Shown: positions 7,198-16,257 of the stretch, in pieces
Position numbering within the stretch: the first letter of the stretch is position 1
Layout of the letters: each line of letters begins with the position of its first letter
DNA from: a virus
DNA: 51,427 nucleotides
Virus record (IMG/VR): IMGVR_UViG_3300020183_000117
Span: 1 to 51,427 of that record
Direction: 5' to 3' (one strand)
Notes under the pieces: model-generated
What the model saw: the letters and a program-made list of their open reading frames with translations, nothing else
Told to the model about the DNA's origin: nothing
The model's database searches: none
Position numbers and translations under genes: made by a program

Positions 7198-9414
7198 ATG
7201 GATGAACAGGAACTGCAGCGGCTACTGGCCAAATATAACCAAGATTTAGTCAAAGAAATCACTAGGCTTATCAACGAATTACGCAAGGCGCCAATCCTCA
7301 GCGCATCTCAAGTCAAACGAGTCAACGATGAGTTCAAAAATTTAACCAAAAGATTGAACCTAAATGCCAGGGACGAAAAAGTATTAAACGATCTCACAAA
7401 CAAGTTGATAGATGCAAAAGAAAAAGAGATCGAGGCAACCAAAGGATTAAACAATAAATTTTACAGCTTATTTAGACAGCTGGGATTGAACGAAACTGCA
7501 GCTCAGAAACAAGCAGACAATGCCACCGGTGCCGCTGATGTTTTAGAAAAATTAGGCAAAGCCGCATATGCAGGCAAGGGTTCTATCACAGAATTCACCA
7601 GTGCTTTCAAAGATAGGCTCGGCCTCATAGGCATCGGTTTACAAAATTTTGGTAATTTTGCTGACACCTCACTGGACGCATTCCGCACGCTGTCCAATGT
7701 GGGGGCATCATTTGGACAGAATTTATTCACGCTGAGAGAAACTGCTGCCAGCGCGGCTCTGCCACTGCAGGATTTTGTGAGATTGATTTCTCGCAACAGT
7801 GAAGGCCTGGCAGCCCTTTATGGTAGTAGCACCCTGGGAGCAAAAAGATTTTCTCAACTCAGCGAACAGTTTAGAAGAACCAGTATCGAACGTTTAGGAC
7901 CACTGGGATTCACAGTGGATGAGTTGAATGATGTGTTGCTGGCCACGTTAAACTTACAAAGAAGAACAGGTACTTTTGTTGCAGATTCAACGCAGGATCA
8001 AATAAAATCAGCTGAAAGTTTAGGAACAGAACTGGACAAACTTTCCAAACTGACAGGACAACAGAGAACCACACTGGCCAAACAGTTAGAATCTCAGCTG
8101 ACCAACGAAAGATTCACAGCATTCCTAGGCACAGTTAGCAAAGAGACCGGACAGAGACTGAGTGCGTTTGCGGCTTCTATCGGTGAATTGTCCCCAGGAT
8201 TGAAAGAAGGCTTCCAAGATTTGATTGCTAACTCCGGGGCTCCGGTCACCGAGTCTGCAAGAATGTTGGTGCAGAACATACCAGAGGCCAGCGGCATTAT
8301 TCAACAGTTAACCGCCGGAACCCTAGACTCTGCACAGGCCATGATAATGTTGAGAGACGCTGCTAAGAGATCCAACATAGCATTGGCAGGCGTGGCAGTG
8401 ACCGGACAGGTGGCTTTTGCGAGGCAATTCAGCGCGGTTAACCAACTTGCCTCAGCCGAACTAAATCTAAAAGCAGTTACCGAAGAACAGAGAGCAGAAC
8501 AGGATAAAGCCACTAAATCTCTCGCACTGTTTGAAGATTCCTCCAAGAGACTCAGCTCCAGTTTCCAATCCATCGAAACGGGATTTTACACAACATTAGG
8601 AAATTTTATAGGAACCACAGGCAACCAACTTAACAATGGTGTCAAATCTCTAGCAGATGGAATCAACGGCTTGAGTAATGGTACCAAAGCTATGCTGTAC
8701 ATGGGCAAAACCATTGGGGGATTTTTACTAGACAAGGGAGGACAAATAGCCACACACGCTATGGGTACTTATGCTGGTATAAGAATGGCCGGTGGCCTGG
8801 GCGGAGGATTGGGCGGAGGAGCCGGCGGCATGGGTGGCAAATTAGGTGGAGCAGCCAGAGTAGCAGGTGGCGTGGGGATTGGCCTCGCGGGAGTCGGTAT
8901 AGGATCTGCCATGGCAGCCTCGTCGGAGTCAGATGCGGGCAAACTGTTGGGCATTGGCACCAGTGCTGCCAGCGGCGCCCTGGCAGGAGCATCAATTGGC
9001 AGTATAATTCCGGGTATAGGCACAGCGATTGGCGGTGTAATTGGAGCGATATTGGGAGCATCGGCGGGCATGGCCTCTCTGCAACCACCAGAGAAGCGCG
9101 CCACGGGCACCCTGGGCGAAACAGGTTTACCATTTGAACCCAAAACCAGCATGTTGCAAGTGGAATCAGGTGAGAGGGTATTAAATCGGCAGGAAACACA
9201 GGAATACAACAAGGAAGGACAGAGCGCTGCTGCTCAGTATGCAATGCTGACGTCACAAATGACACAGTACAACATGACTGCAAAGGAGACACTGGAGCTG
9301 CAAAAAGCCAACAACAAAGCATTAAATACCTTGGTAAGCATTAATGCAGCCACCGAGAAGAATACCAAAAAAACTTCCAAAGTGGTTGATAAAGTGGGGC
9401 CTTCTATAATATAA
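7198..9414 (+). CDS. Tail tape measure protein (gp29-like role)
   Basis: A 738-aa protein with tape-measure features: a long helical N-terminal part (residues 1-110), an all-helical middle, a Gly/Ala-rich hydrophobic stretch at about 525-630 (GGLGGGLGGGAGGMGGKLGG, then alternating G/A/I segments), and near the C-terminus VESGERVLNRQET, a GERVL-type motif frequent in tape measures. T4 gp29 is 590 aa; by length alone this phage's tail could be somewhat longer. It is divergent from gp26/gp51, the putative chaperones. Direct relation to gp29 is inferred, not seen. Start preceded by AGGGG. Confidence 0.6.
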   Translation: MDEQELQRLLAKYNQDLVKEITRLINELRKAPILSASQVKRVNDEFKNLTKRLNLNARDEKVLNDLTNKLIDAKEKEIEATKGLNNKFYSLFRQLGLNETAAQKQADNATGAADVLEKLGKAAYAGKGSITEFTSAFKDRLGLIGIGLQNFGNFADTSLDAFRTLSNVGASFGQNLFTLRETAASAALPLQDFVRLISRNSEGLAALYGSSTLGAKRFSQLSEQFRRTSIERLGPLGFTVDELNDVLLATLNLQRRTGTFVADSTQDQIKSAESLGTELDKLSKLTGQQRTTLAKQLESQLTNERFTAFLGTVSKETGQRLSAFAASIGELSPGLKEGFQDLIANSGAPVTESARMLVQNIPEASGIIQQLTAGTLDSAQAMIMLRDAAKRSNIALAGVAVTGQVAFARQFSAVNQLASAELNLKAVTEEQRAEQDKATKSLALFEDSSKRLSSSFQSIETGFYTTLGNFIGTTGNQLNNGVKSLADGINGLSNGTKAMLYMGKTIGGFLLDKGGQIATHAMGTYAGIRMAGGLGGGLGGGAGGMGGKLGGAARVAGGVGIGLAGVGIGSAMAASSESDAGKLLGIGTSAASGALAGASIGSIIPGIGTAIGGVIGAILGASAGMASLQPPEKRATGTLGETGLPFEPKTSMLQVESGERVLNRQETQEYNKEGQSAAAQYAMLTSQMTQYNMTAKETLELQKANNKALNTLVSINAATEKNTKKTSKVVDKVGPSII

Positions 9415-9427
9415 TGATGTATAAAAT

Positions 9428-11143
9428 ATGAGCTGGAAAAAATATTTCAAAGAACCCAATCTAAGCCCCATCAGTGGGGAAAGGACTCCCAATTTTGCCA
9501 AAAGAAATTATTCATCCTATCTGCCCGACGTGTACACGGGGCATCCAAACAGGATACAGAGATACTTTCAATATGATCAAATGGACAACGACTCCGAGAT
9601 CAATGCAGCGTTGGACATACTCGCAGAATTTTGCACGCAGGGCAATGATGAGAACGAAACACCATTCGATCTGATATTCAAGGACGATGTCACAGAGACC
9701 GAAGTAAAATTATTAAAGAAAGCACTGCAACAGTGGACGAAAAGCAACAGGTTCGGCAGGAGAATATTCCGTATTTTTAGGAACTGCTTGAAATATGGTG
9801 ACTGTTTCTTCGTGAGAGATACTGAGACCAACAAATGGTTGTACATGGATCCTGCCAAGATCGACAGGATCATAGTGAATGAATCGGAAGGCAAGGTTCC
9901 AGAACAGTATATCATCAGAGACATCAACCCCAATTTACAAAAATTATCTGCCACACAGATCACGCCAAATCAACTGTATGGTGGCACCACAGGTGGGCCA
10001 TACAATCAGAACTACATGGGCACAGGGCAGGGCATGAGCATGAGCTACCCCACCGGCGGCAGCGGAGGCAGGTTCTACAGAACCATGAATCAGTATGCGA
10101 TCAATGCCGAGCACGTGGTGCACATGAGTCTGTCAGATGGCATGGACAATCTATTCCCGTTTGGTCAATCCGTGCTGGAACAGGTATTCAAGGTCTACAA
10201 GCAGAAAGAACTGTTAGAAGACGCTATCATCATTTATCGAGTGCAGAGGGCACCAGAACGAAGAGTGTTCTATATAGATGTTGGCAACATGCCAACCCAC
10301 CTGGCGATGCAATTCGTGGAGAGAGTAAAAAATGAGATCAATCAGAGAAGAATACCCAGCACCACGGGAGGCATGAGCTATATCGACGCCACATACAACC
10401 CCATGAGCATCAACGAGGACTACTTCTTCCCACAGACAGCGGAAGGAAGAGGATCAAAGGTTGACACACTGCCCGGCGGTACCAACCTGGGAGAGATAGA
10501 TGACCTTAGATATTTCACCAACAAGCTGTACAGGGGTCTCAGAATACCGGCGTCATATTTGCCAACGGGGGCGGACGACGGCGCGCAACAGTACAACGAT
10601 GGCAGAGTGGGCACGGCATACATCCAAGAATTGAGATTTAACAAATACTGCGAAAGATTGCAGAGCCTGATAGGTCCGGTGTTTGACGAGGAGTTCAAAT
10701 TGTGGATCAAAAACAAAGGTTACACCATTGACAACAGCACATTTGAGATAAAGTTCAATCCACCACAGAACTTCGCGCAGTACAGACAGACGGAGATGGA
10801 TCAAAGTCGAGTGAGCACATTTGTGCAGGTGGCAGAGCTGCCTTACATGAGCAAACGTTTCGCTTTGAAGAGATTTTTAGGATTATCAGAAGAAGAAATG
10901 GCCCATAACAGCACACTATGGTCCGAAGAAAATGCAGTGGCGCAGAAGAAACAGACGAAAACCACCCAACTGCGGACTGCAGGAATCAGCCAGGCAGGAC
11001 TGCAATCAGATCTAGATCAGTTTGAAAACCCAACCCCAGGAGAAGGATCACCAACGCCAGGCACAGCCACGCCAGGACCCGGTGGCACGCCATCTACGGG
11101 CGGTACTCCGGGCACCACGCCAGGGGGTGGAGCTACCGTCTAA
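9428..11143 (+). CDS. gp20: Portal vertex protein gp20
   Basis: The dodecameric portal through which DNA is packaged and to which the neck binds. Clear gp20 similarity: SSYLPDVYTGHPNRIQRY near residue 30, QMDNDSEINAALDI near 50, CLKYGDCFF near 123, an RVQRAPERRVFYIDVGN block near 275, and RIPASYLP near 375. Its 571 aa are slightly longer than T4 gp20 (524 aa); the extra is a Gly/Thr/Pro-rich tail after residue 525. TATAAAAT directly abuts the ATG, and the gene lies 13 bases after the tape measure gene. It heads the portal-to-capsid operon. Confidence 0.92.
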   Translation: MSWKKYFKEPNLSPISGERTPNFAKRNYSSYLPDVYTGHPNRIQRYFQYDQMDNDSEINAALDILAEFCTQGNDENETPFDLIFKDDVTETEVKLLKKALQQWTKSNRFGRRIFRIFRNCLKYGDCFFVRDTETNKWLYMDPAKIDRIIVNESEGKVPEQYIIRDINPNLQKLSATQITPNQLYGGTTGGPYNQNYMGTGQGMSMSYPTGGSGGRFYRTMNQYAINAEHVVHMSLSDGMDNLFPFGQSVLEQVFKVYKQKELLEDAIIIYRVQRAPERRVFYIDVGNMPTHLAMQFVERVKNEINQRRIPSTTGGMSYIDATYNPMSINEDYFFPQTAEGRGSKVDTLPGGTNLGEIDDLRYFTNKLYRGLRIPASYLPTGADDGAQQYNDGRVGTAYIQELRFNKYCERLQSLIGPVFDEEFKLWIKNKGYTIDNSTFEIKFNPPQNFAQYRQTEMDQSRVSTFVQVAELPYMSKRFALKRFLGLSEEEMAHNSTLWSEENAVAQKKQTKTTQLRTAGISQAGLQSDLDQFENPTPGEGSPTPGTATPGPGGTPSTGGTPGTTPGGGATV

Positions 11144-11145
11144 GG

Positions 11146-11153
11146 CTTAAATA
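11146..11153 (+). promoter_or_regulatory. Late promoter CTTAAATA abutting the ATG
   Basis: Late-type box with a 5-base gap to the ATG at 11159; the predicted +1 is the start codon itself. Confidence 0.5.
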
Positions 11154-11158
11154 GCATT

Positions 11159-11404
11159 ATGCGATTGACAGAAATGTGGTCATACACGCCACAGGGATTT
11201 GAACAGAATAAAAATTACAATGCAGAAGATGACATCTCTGTGTTGGATGCCGACGACACACGCAAGACTCGTTTAAAATTACAAGATATCAACAAAATGC
11301 GCCTGGCCAGCGAAGCACACGATAAAGATCAGAGAGAACAAGCAGAATTTGTGCAAAAGATGTACGGCCAACCCGCGGCTGGCCTTGACAACCCATCTCT
11401 TTAA
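11159..11404 (+). CDS. Small conserved protein between portal and prohead genes
   Basis: An 81-aa hydrophilic protein with a helical, charged middle (RKTRLKLQDINKMRLASEAH). Its place between gp20 and the prohead genes is where T4 has the small core proteins gp67 and gp68, and marine relatives carry a short gene here. No motif identifies it. It is preceded by an abutting late box rather than a ribosome binding site and ends 3 bases before the next gene. Confidence 0.6.
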   Translation: MRLTEMWSYTPQGFEQNKNYNAEDDISVLDADDTRKTRLKLQDINKMRLASEAHDKDQREQAEFVQKMYGQPAAGLDNPSL

Positions 11405-11407
11405 ACA

Positions 11408-12034
11408 ATGTCCAACACAGCATTTGTATTGGGCAATGGCGAATCACGCAAAAATATCCTTGTAGCAGATTTGAAGAAACACGGCACCGTGTTTGCCTGC
11501 AATGCGGTGTACAGAACCGAAGAGCCCGACTATCTCATAGCAGTTGATCCCAAAATGATACTTGAAATTGCCGAAACTGACTATCCCAAGACACATGAAG
11601 TATGGACCAATTACAATCATCAATATTCAAAGAACGCCAATGCCAAAAATTACATCAAATGGTTTCAACCCAGCCTTGGCTGGAGTTCGGGTCCAACCGC
11701 TTTGAAAATGGCCGCCGATAAGAAATTCTCCCTGATCTACATACTGGGCTTTGATTATCAAGGGCACGTCAAGGACTCAAAAAATAAAAGATACGGCTTT
11801 AACAATGTTTTCAAAGATACCAGAAACTATAAAAAAAGCACAGATGAAGCCACTTATCATGGAAATTGGCTTAATCAAACCAAAAGAGTGCTGACAGATT
11901 ATCCGCAAATACAATTTCGCAGGGTGATACGCAAAGATGCCTTCAAACCCACGGATCTGGAATTCAGCGCCAACTTTAAACACATAGATATTGAAGATTT
12001 CCTAAAAATACTTAATATACAACACCGATCTTGA
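11408..12034 (+). CDS. DUF115/MptE-like Rossmann-type protein
   Basis: A 208-aa protein beginning FVLGNGESRKNI, then FACNAVYRTEEPDYLIAVDP and, in the middle, SSGPTALKMAA followed by IYILGFDYQG. This LGNGxSR...CNxxY...PDYLIAVD...SG..AL.A...LGFD layout resembles DUF115-type proteins, related to 6-hydroxymethylpterin pyrophosphokinase MptE and sometimes linked to sugar transfer. In a phage, modification of a glycan or nucleotide is possible, but the substrate cannot be told. It sits unexpectedly within the head operon. A shorter protein with a similar layout is encoded at 21081-21635. Confidence 0.5.
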   Translation: MSNTAFVLGNGESRKNILVADLKKHGTVFACNAVYRTEEPDYLIAVDPKMILEIAETDYPKTHEVWTNYNHQYSKNANAKNYIKWFQPSLGWSSGPTALKMAADKKFSLIYILGFDYQGHVKDSKNKRYGFNNVFKDTRNYKKSTDEATYHGNWLNQTKRVLTDYPQIQFRRVIRKDAFKPTDLEFSANFKHIDIEDFLKILNIQHRS

Positions 12035-12083
12035 TAAAAACCACCGTTTTTTGACTAAAAGTACTGCTTTATTAGGGAACTGG

Positions 12084-12091
12084 CTTAAATA
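12084..12091 (+). promoter_or_regulatory. Late promoter CTTAAATA
   Basis: Late-type box in the 105-base gap before the prohead core gene; predicted leader of about 43 bases, containing the ribosome binding site AAAGGAG (12125-12131). Confidence 0.5.
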
Positions 12092-12139
12092 CAACACTTT
12101 AAAGTATAAACAACCTTGCCGACAAAAGGAGCACGTGCA

Positions 12140-13111
12140 ATGACACAATCAACCAATAAATTTGAGCAATTGCTTGAATTATTAATCAACGAAGAGAATG
12201 ATAAAGCGCAAGCGCTATTCCATGAAATCGTTGTGGAGAAATCCAGAGACATCTATGAAGGCCTAGTAGACAGCGAAACAGCAATCGAAGAAGCCAAAGA
12301 TGAGAAAAAAGACGAAAAAGAAGTAAAAGAAGAAGTAGTTTCTGAAAAAATGCATGACAAGAAAGACATGAAAGAAACCGAAACCGTTTCTGAAAAAATG
12401 CATGACAAGAAAGACATGAAAGAAACTGAAAAGACAGATTCAAAAGACGAAACAGTAGATGAAGAAGTAGAGATCGAAGAAGCGTCAAAAGAAGAAGAGT
12501 CAATCGAAGAAGTGGGCGGTGATGCTACCGATGATCTTATAGCTGATGTTGCGGCCGACGAAAAGGGCGAAGCAGAAGACTATGACAAAGATGGTGAAAT
12601 CGACGCGCACGAGAAGGATCATGCCGAAGTCGAGGACAAAATCGTTGACCTTGAAGATGCTTTGGAAGAACTCAAAGCGGAATTCGAAAAAATGATGAAC
12701 GGTGACAAGGGCGAGGACAAATCAGAAGAGTCCGCAGCACCCGCAGCACCAGTTCAAGACGCTCAGGCACCAGCAGCACCAGTGGCTGTGGCGCAAGAAG
12801 CTAAGAAGGATGACATGAAGAAGGAAACTGTGAAGGAGTATCATGAGAAGAAGACTGCCGACACAGCGGACCATTCAGACAAATCTGCCAAATCTCCGAT
12901 AGCCGGAAAAAATGATATGGGTGGCACAGCCAAGAATATCGTTCAGGGCGGCGAAGAAAAAGGCAGACCTGCACCCAAAGCTAAAGAAATGGGCGGATTT
13001 GAAAATCAAATCGGTAAGGAAAAGCCAGCATTCACAAAACAAGTGAAGGCCAACAACACCGATGGATCGGACAAATCAGCTAAATCTCCAATCGCTGCTG
13101 CTAAGAAGTAA
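12140..13111 (+). CDS. Acidic prohead core protein, gp67/gp68-like position
   Basis: A 323-aa, very acidic Lys/Glu-rich protein just before the prohead protease. The N-terminus (FEQLLELLINEENDKAQALF) has the short helical pattern seen in T4-like prohead core proteins. It contains a tandem repeat SEKMHDKKDMKETE (twice, 12338-12430), an EF-hand-like loop DYDKDGEIDAHE (12578-12613), an Ala/Pro linker, and two C-terminal copies of SDKSAKSPIA. The start is ATG 12140 with AAAGGAG upstream; the TTG at 12116 is rejected because it lies before that site. Such core proteins are normally degraded by gp21 during head maturation. Confidence 0.6.
   Translation: MTQSTNKFEQLLELLINEENDKAQALFHEIVVEKSRDIYEGLVDSETAIEEAKDEKKDEKEVKEEVVSEKMHDKKDMKETETVSEKMHDKKDMKETEKTDSKDETVDEEVEIEEASKEEESIEEVGGDATDDLIADVAADEKGEAEDYDKDGEIDAHEKDHAEVEDKIVDLEDALEELKAEFEKMMNGDKGEDKSEESAAPAAPVQDAQAPAAPVAVAQEAKKDDMKKETVKEYHEKKTADTADHSDKSAKSPIAGKNDMGGTAKNIVQGGEEKGRPAPKAKEMGGFENQIGKEKPAFTKQVKANNTDGSDKSAKSPIAAAKK
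12338..12430 (+). repeat. 48-base tandem duplication within the core protein gene
   Basis: Two copies, starting at 12338 and 12386, of a 16-codon unit encoding VSEKMHDKKDMKETE plus a spacer residue. Within the repeated 45 bases the copies differ at one third-codon position, so the duplication is recent. Confidence 0.9.
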
Positions 13112-13138
13112 GCGCTAAGAGAGGAAAGAGGGAGCGAA

Positions 13139-13768
13139 ATGTCACTGTACCTAAGAGAGCATTTGACCTACGATCAGGCCAGGATGGAAATCTTGCACGA
13201 AGGCAAGGAAGGCAAGGACCTTTACATGAAGGGAATCTGCATCCAGGGCGGCATCAAGAATGCCAATCAGCGAGTGTACCCAGTCAATGAGATACAAAAG
13301 GCTGTGAAGACACTCAATGACCAGATCACGTCAGGTTATTCTGTTCTGGGAGAAGTGGACCATCCCGATGATTTAAAAATTAATTTGGACCGAGTAAGCC
13401 ACATGATTACAGACATGTGGATGGACGGTCCAAATGGATACGGCAAGATGAAGATCCTGCCAACACCAATGGGCCAACTAGTGAAGACTATGTTAGAGTC
13501 CGGAGTCAAACTGGGCGTGTCTAGCCGAGGTTCTGGCAATGTGTCAGAATACGGTGGAGGACAGGTCAGCGACTACGAGATAATAACAGTTGACGTAGTG
13601 GCACAACCTTCGGCACCAGGTGCTTACCCAACCGCGATTTACGAACACTTGCTAAACACAAGGGGCGGAAATAAAGCGATGGGTCTGGCTGCTGAGATTA
13701 GAGATGACAAAAAAGCACAAAAGTACCTGAAAGAGGCGCTAACCAACATAATAAAGGACCTAAAATAA
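13139..13768 (+). CDS. gp21: Prohead core protein protease gp21
   Basis: The serine protease that matures the prohead by cutting core and capsid proteins after Glu. Candidate catalytic residues by comparison with T4 gp21: His75 in GEVDHPDD, Ser128 or Ser129 in GVSSRGSG, and Asp152 in TVDVVAQPSAPGA. The region around RVYPVNEI and the SRGSG loop are typical of herpes/T4-type prohead proteases. Its 209 aa are close to T4 gp21 (212 aa). The ribosome binding site GAGGAAAGAGGGAG precedes the start. Its stop overlaps the gp22 start (TAATG). Confidence 0.92.
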   Translation: MSLYLREHLTYDQARMEILHEGKEGKDLYMKGICIQGGIKNANQRVYPVNEIQKAVKTLNDQITSGYSVLGEVDHPDDLKINLDRVSHMITDMWMDGPNGYGKMKILPTPMGQLVKTMLESGVKLGVSSRGSGNVSEYGGGQVSDYEIITVDVVAQPSAPGAYPTAIYEHLLNTRGGNKAMGLAAEIRDDKKAQKYLKEALTNIIKDLK

Positions 13769-14841
13769 TGTTCGACGCAATATCAAAACTGGTTGAGTCA
13801 GGTGTTATTTCCGAGGACACTCAAAAGAGCATCCAGGAAGCCTGGGACAACAAGGTTAAAGAAAATAAAGAGCAAGCTGCTGCTGAACTTAGAGAAGAGT
13901 TCGCCAAGCGATATGAGCACGACAAGGGCAACATGATCGAGGCCATCGACAAGATGATGACCGACAAGCTCAGCGAAGAGATCACCAAGTTCGTAGAAGA
14001 CAGAAAAGCACTTGCAATGGAAAAGACGGCATACAAAGAGAACGTGGGCAAGCATTCTGCCAAATTGGAATCATTCGTGATGAACAAATTAGCAGAAGAG
14101 ATCACAGAACTTAATGCCGATCGAAAGAGCGTGCATGAGAATTTCTCCAAATTGGAAGAATTCGTTGTGGCAGCTCTAGCAAGAGAAATCAAAGAATTCC
14201 ACGAAGACAAGAAGTCAGTAGTGGAGACCAAGGTTAAATTAGTGAAGGAAGCCAAGGAGCAGATGAAGAAACTCAAAGAAGCTTTCATCACTAAATCGGC
14301 CAAAGTGGTTGAAGATGCAGTGACCAAGAAATTGGGCGAGGAACTCGCTCAGTTGAAAGAGGACATCACTGCGGCAAGACAGACCAATTTTGGAAAAAGA
14401 GTTTTCGAGGCGTTCGCTTCAGAATATCAATCTTCTTATCTCAATGAGAAGAGCGAGACTGCCAGACTATTAAAAGTGGTCGACGAGCAGACTTTGAAGA
14501 TAGCGGAAGCCCAGAAATCCATCGACGAGAAGCAGGCGGTGATTGAATCCAAGGAGAAGGAAATTTCCCGATCCAAAGATTTAATGGAACGCAAGGAAAC
14601 GATGGCTGAGTTGCTCAAACCATTGAGCAAAGACAAGGCAGACGTGATGAGTCAGTTGCTTGAATCAGTTCAAACAAAAGACCTCAAATCTGCATATGCA
14701 AAGTATCTGCCCCCAGTGATGGACGACAAGTCCGTTGGACCCGTTGGCAAGAGAGTGATCTCAGAAGCCAAAGGCGACAGAGCACAGAGGGAAGATGCTG
14801 ATTTAACCAATATCCGCAAATTGGCGGGTATTCAACACTAA
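13768..14841 (+). CDS. gp22: Prohead scaffold protein gp22
   Basis: The main scaffold that shapes the prohead and is removed by gp21. A 357-aa protein that is nearly all charged helix and coiled coil, with repeated AEEITEL-, LAREIKEF- and LGEELAQL-type segments at 50-200. The N-terminus MFDAISKLVESG and position between protease and capsid genes match gp22. L8-V9-E10|S11 fits the gp21 cleavage rule. Start overlaps the gp21 stop. T4 gp22 is 269 aa. Confidence 0.88.
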   Translation: MFDAISKLVESGVISEDTQKSIQEAWDNKVKENKEQAAAELREEFAKRYEHDKGNMIEAIDKMMTDKLSEEITKFVEDRKALAMEKTAYKENVGKHSAKLESFVMNKLAEEITELNADRKSVHENFSKLEEFVVAALAREIKEFHEDKKSVVETKVKLVKEAKEQMKKLKEAFITKSAKVVEDAVTKKLGEELAQLKEDITAARQTNFGKRVFEAFASEYQSSYLNEKSETARLLKVVDEQTLKIAEAQKSIDEKQAVIESKEKEISRSKDLMERKETMAELLKPLSKDKADVMSQLLESVQTKDLKSAYAKYLPPVMDDKSVGPVGKRVISEAKGDRAQREDADLTNIRKLAGIQH

Positions 14842-14862
14842 ACAAAAAGGGAAAAAGATCAA

Positions 14863-16047
14863 ATGTCAGAACTATTTGAATCAAAATGGGGCGAAACAAA
14901 AGCCGCATTGACCGAAGGTTTAAGTGGCAATAGAAAAAAGACTTTGGACATAGTGCTTGAGAACACAAAGAGAGCATTAACTGAAGCCGCTACCGCAGGT
15001 GCTACATCTGCAGGTAACGTTGCTACCTTAAACAGGGTTATCCTCCCAGTAATCAGACGGGTTATGCCAACCGTGATCGCAAACGAGATCGTTGGTGTTC
15101 AACCTATGACTGGACCGGTGGGACAAATCCATACCTTAAGAATAAGATACGCAGAAGCATCATCTGGTACGACTACAACTACCGCAGGTGAAGAAGCGTT
15201 ATCTCCATTCAAGATCGCTGAAGCTTATTCAGGTGACAACTCTTCTACAAAAGCAGGCGCAACTTCTGCTCTAGAAGGAACTCCTGGAAAGAAATTAAGC
15301 ATCCAGATCTTAAAACAAGCTGTTGAAGCAAAATCAAGAAAACTATCTGCAAGATGGACTTTTGAGGCTGCTCAAGACGCACAGGCACAGCAAGGCATCG
15401 ACATCGAAGCTGAAATCATGGCCGCTTTAGCACAAGAAATTACTGCTGAAATCGACCAAGAAATCCTGGGTTCACTAGTGACCTTAGCGGGTTCTAGTAA
15501 CACAGAAGCGTTCGACCAAGCCGCTGTATCTGGAACTGCAACTTTCGTGGGCGATGAGCACGCGGCACTTGCAATCTTGATCAACAGAGTGGCAAACACA
15601 ATCGCACAAAGAACAAGAAGAGGTGCAGGTAACTGGGCGGTGGTATCACCAACTATGTTGACTGTGCTTCAATCTGCAACAACCTCAGCGTTCGCAAGAA
15701 CAACTGAAGGAACGTTCGAGGCTCCATCAAACACCAAGTTTGTTGGAACATTGAACTCAGCGATGAGAGTTTACGTAAATTCTTACTCAGCTGACACAGA
15801 TGCAGGTAACAAAGTGCTTGTAGGATACAAAGGATCGTCAGAAGCAGATGCTGCTGCGTTCTATTGTCCTTACATTCCTTTGATGAGTTCAGGCGTTGTG
15901 CTTGATCCGTCTACCTTTGAACCAGTAGTAGGTTTCTTAACAAGATACGGTTACGTAGAGTTGTCAAACACTGCGTCATCTCTTGGTAACGCTGCCGACT
16001 ACCTAGGTACAGTAACGGTAACCACATCAAACTTAAAATTCAAATAA
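14863..16047 (+). CDS. gp23: Major capsid protein gp23
   Basis: The hexameric shell protein of the head. The N-terminal delta-domain ends in KRALTEAATAG: L39-T40-E41|A42 fits the gp21 cleavage rule, giving a mature chain of about 353 residues. It continues with NRVILPVIRRVMPTVIANEIVGVQPMTGP, a hallmark of gp23, here split for reading as VILPVIRRVMPTVIA then EIVGVQPMTGPVGQ. The C-terminal RYGYVELSN block also fits. At 394 aa it is much shorter than T4 gp23 (521 aa), so an insertion domain is absent or reduced. Strong A/G-rich ribosome site; a terminator follows. Confidence 0.93.
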   Translation: MSELFESKWGETKAALTEGLSGNRKKTLDIVLENTKRALTEAATAGATSAGNVATLNRVILPVIRRVMPTVIANEIVGVQPMTGPVGQIHTLRIRYAEASSGTTTTTAGEEALSPFKIAEAYSGDNSSTKAGATSALEGTPGKKLSIQILKQAVEAKSRKLSARWTFEAAQDAQAQQGIDIEAEIMAALAQEITAEIDQEILGSLVTLAGSSNTEAFDQAAVSGTATFVGDEHAALAILINRVANTIAQRTRRGAGNWAVVSPTMLTVLQSATTSAFARTTEGTFEAPSNTKFVGTLNSAMRVYVNSYSADTDAGNKVLVGYKGSSEADAAAFYCPYIPLMSSGVVLDPSTFEPVVGFLTRYGYVELSNTASSLGNAADYLGTVTVTTSNLKFK

Positions 16048-16072
16048 TCGCAAGATTGGAGAATTTTTCTAG

Positions 16073-16105
16073 AAAAGGGCGTCAGAAATGGCGCCCTTTT
16101 TTTTT
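16073..16105 (+). terminator. Rho-independent terminator after the capsid gene
   Basis: AAAAGGGCG and CGCCCTTTT pair around TCAGAAATGG, followed by a T-run. Ends the portal-to-capsid operon. Confidence 0.9.
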
Positions 16106-16198
16106 GACCGGGCGTCATTCTATATACATATTATCGAATTTTTTCACTGTCATACGAACCACAAAGCAAATCTAGTATTTTAATAAATCTAGCTGCCA

Positions 16199-16206
16199 TT
16201 TAAATA
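16199..16206 (+). promoter_or_regulatory. Late promoter TTTAAATA with 5' hairpin
   Basis: Late-type box; predicted +1 at about 16212 coincides with the first base of a perfect hairpin ACGAAC-AATCAA-GTTCGT (16212-16229), so the mRNA would start with a stem. Confidence 0.5.
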
Positions 16207-16257
16207 TTTCTACGAACAATCAAGTTCGTCGCAACAATGTGAAAGGAGTCCAATAAA

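Noticed and set aside
8759-9322. Minus-strand frames of 187 and 147 codons opposite the tape measure gene
   Set aside because: Shadows of the Gly/Ala-rich segment (Pro/Leu/Cys-rich), without support.
12116-12139. TTG start for the prohead core gene
   Set aside because: The ribosome site AAAGGAG lies after it and fits the ATG at 12140.
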